Shown here: piece by piece, positions 20,894 through 22,285 of the stretch
How the letters are laid out: each line of letters starts with the position of its first letter
How positions within the stretch are numbered: position 1 is the stretch's first letter
Origin: Ruminococcus sp.
GTDB taxonomy: Bacteria > Bacillota > Clostridia > Oscillospirales > Ruminococcaceae
Direction of reading: 5' to 3'
Length of the DNA stretch: 22,285 nucleotides
NCBI GenBank assembly: GCA_003488415.1
Contig: DNLQ01000246.1
Location: 1 to 22,285, forward strand
Notes under the pieces: model-generated
Told to the model about the DNA's origin: nothing
Database searches by the model: none
Seen by the model: the letters and a program-made list of their open reading frames with translations, nothing else
Made by a program: the position numbers and the translations under genes

Positions 20894-22285
20894 TCAGTCC
20901 TCTCTGTACTCCTCTACGTTGTATGCCTCGAAAACGTCGCCCTCCTTGACGTCGGAGAACTTCTCAAGGCTGATACCGCACTCAAAGCTCTCGGCAACTT
21001 CCTTTGCGTCGTCCTTGAAGCGCTTGAGTCCTGCGATCTTATCGTCTGCAATGATGATACCGTCACGTACAACACGTATCTGGCAGCCTCTTACTACCTT
21101 TCCGCTGCGGACGTAGCATCCTGCTACCATGCCCACGTTGGAGATCTTGTATACCTGGCGCACCTCTGCACGTCCCAGCTCAACGTCACGGAACTTGGGT
21201 GCCAGCATACCCTTCATGGCAGTGGAGATCTCCTCGATAGCATCATAGATTATGCGGTAGAGTCTGATGTCAACACCGTCACGGGCAGCATTCTCGGCGG
21301 CTACGGGATCAGGTCTTACGTTGAAGCCTACTATGATTGCGTTGGAGGCGCTGGCGAGCATAACGTCGCTCTCCTTTACTGCACCTACGGCACCGTGGAT
21401 AACTCTTACTCTTACCTCGTTATTGGAGAGCTTCTCCAGTGACTGCTTTACAGCCTCCACAGAGCCCTGTACGTCAGCCTTGACGATAACAGGCAGCTCC
21501 TTGATCTCACCCTCAGCGATCTGGCTGAACAGGTTGTCGAGAGTGACCTTGCGGTACTGGTTGAACTGCTCCTGCTTCTGCTCGTGCTTTCTCTGCTCCA
21601 CCAGCTCACGGGCGAGTCTCTCGTCCTCAACTGCGTTGAAGATGTCGCCTGCACTGGGGACTTCTGCAAGTCCGGTGATCTCAACAGGAACGGAAGGACC
21701 AGCGGTCTTTACTGTGCGTCCCTTGTCGTTGGTCATTACACGTACACGTCCTACTGCTGTACCTGCGATGAGGACGTCGCCCTGCTTCAGAGTACCGTTC
21801 TGTACGAGAAGAGTTGCGATAGGGCCTCTGCCCTTGTCAAGACGGGCTTCGATAACAGTACCCTTTGCGAGTCTGTCGGGATTGGCTTTAAGCTCCTGTA
21901 CCTCGGCAACGAGAAGGATATTCTCCAGCAGGTCGTCGATGCCCATGCCTGTCTTTGCGGATACGGGTACACATATAACGTCGCCGCCCCACTCCTCGCA
22001 AACGAGATCGTACTTGGTCAGCTCCTCCTTGATGCGGTCGGGATCAGCTCCCTCCTTATCCATCTTGTTGATAGCGACGATGATCTGGATTCCTGCGGAT
22101 TTTGCGTGGTTTATGGACTCTACAGTCTGGGGCATGATACCGTCATCTGCGGCAACTACAAGGATAGCGATATCAGTGATATTCGCACCTCTTGCACGCA
22201 TGGAGGTGAATGCCTCATGTCCGGGAGTATCCAGGAAGGTGATGTCCTGTCCGTTGATGTTCACCTGGTAAGCACCGATGTGCTG
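20894..22285 (-). CDS. infB: Translation initiation factor IF-2, C-terminal part (5' end outside window)
   Basis: IF-2 is the GTPase that brings initiator fMet-tRNA to the 30S subunit and promotes subunit joining. The frame is open to the window edge; 463 residues are visible, starting QHIGAYQVNINGQD. The switch II motif DTPGHEAF, the guanine-specificity motif NKMD and the SAKTG loop are present; the P-loop lies outside. After the G domain come domain II, domain III (VKADVQGSVEAVKQSLEKL; GAVGAVKESDVMLASASNAI) and the fMet-tRNA-binding C-terminal domain (RQVYKISNVGMVAGCYV; DVKEGDVFEAYNVEE). In-frame GTG or ATG codons near the edge are internal, not starts. It leads the operon with rbfA, nrnA, truB and ribF. 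Confidence 0.97.
   Translation of the reverse strand, partial: QHIGAYQVNINGQDITFLDTPGHEAFTSMRARGANITDIAILVVAADDGIMPQTVESINHAKSAGIQIIVAINKMDKEGADPDRIKEELTKYDLVCEEWGGDVICVPVSAKTGMGIDDLLENILLVAEVQELKANPDRLAKGTVIEARLDKGRGPIATLLVQNGTLKQGDVLIAGTAVGRVRVMTNDKGRTVKTAGPSVPVEITGLAEVPSAGDIFNAVEDERLARELVEQRKHEQKQEQFNQYRKVTLDNLFSQIAEGEIKELPVIVKADVQGSVEAVKQSLEKLSNNEVRVRVIHGAVGAVKESDVMLASASNAIIVGFNVRPDPVAAENAARDGVDIRLYRIIYDAIEEISTAMKGMLAPKFRDVELGRAEVRQVYKISNVGMVAGCYVRSGKVVRGCQIRVVRDGIIIADDKIAGLKRFKDDAKEVAESFECGISLEKFSDVKEGDVFEAYNVEEYRED

Noticed and set aside
21267..22271. Long open frame (334 codons) on the + strand opposite infB
   Set aside because: Ser/Thr-rich translation with no family features, fully antisense to conserved infB coding sequence.
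1..22285. tRNA, rRNA, CRISPR, insertion sequence or phage features
   Set aside because: Looked for cloverleaf-like ends, regularly spaced repeats and transposase or integrase motifs by eye and found none.

Overview
The window looks like a stretch of chromosome from a cellulosome-forming Firmicute, most likely a Ruminococcus or close relative. The main clues are a secreted protein ending in a type I dockerin, a SpoIVB-type sporulation protease, clostridial operon types (infB-rbfA-DHH-truB-ribF, and a Gld-type ABC exporter with DUF4340), strong AGGAGG-type ribosome binding sites and moderate GC content. The species assignment is inference from gene content. No tRNA, rRNA, CRISPR array, insertion sequence or phage gene was seen.

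Left part (1-3930, + strand): the 3' end of purB, two unknown membrane-anchored proteins, rimM, a third unknown anchored protein, and trmD, closed by a clear intrinsic terminator. The unknown proteins on either side of rimM look like distant paralogs. Two perfect palindromes sit at the 3' end of the first of them. From 4169 to 6501 an ECF-like sigma factor is translationally coupled to a single-pass membrane protein with a cytosolic head and a large outside domain, a likely sigma/anti-sigma signalling pair. An AT-rich gap and a strong promoter then lead into a free-standing HPr gene with its own terminator.

Middle (7196-12276): spoIVB lies on the - strand, divergent from a small three-helix membrane protein. 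A perfect TTGACA-17-TATAAT promoter overlaps that gene's stop codon and drives a ~170-nt leader with mutually exclusive pairings around the ribosome binding site. The leader precedes a gene for a secreted modular protein: signal peptide, DUF4874/DUF4832-like region, CBM9-like domain, Ig-like domain and dockerin. Convergent to it is an Sfp-type phosphopantetheinyl transferase gene, flanked by two hairpins whose U-tracts suggest overlapping convergent transcripts.

Right part (12331-22285, all - strand): two operons read leftwards. The upstream one is infB (partial), rbfA, an NrnA-like DHH phosphoesterase, truB and ribF, i.e. translation initiation, ribosome maturation, RNA turnover, tRNA modification and flavin cofactor synthesis. 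The other encodes an ABC ATPase, a permease, a GldG-type protein, a DUF4340 protein and a small conserved-looking protein. It has its own promoter, with a nested dyad across the predicted start site.

The most interesting items are the structured leader of the dockerin gene, the sigma/anti-sigma pair with its unrecognised outside domain, the paralogs flanking rimM, the tandem palindromes, and the hairpin arrangement around the phosphopantetheinyl transferase.
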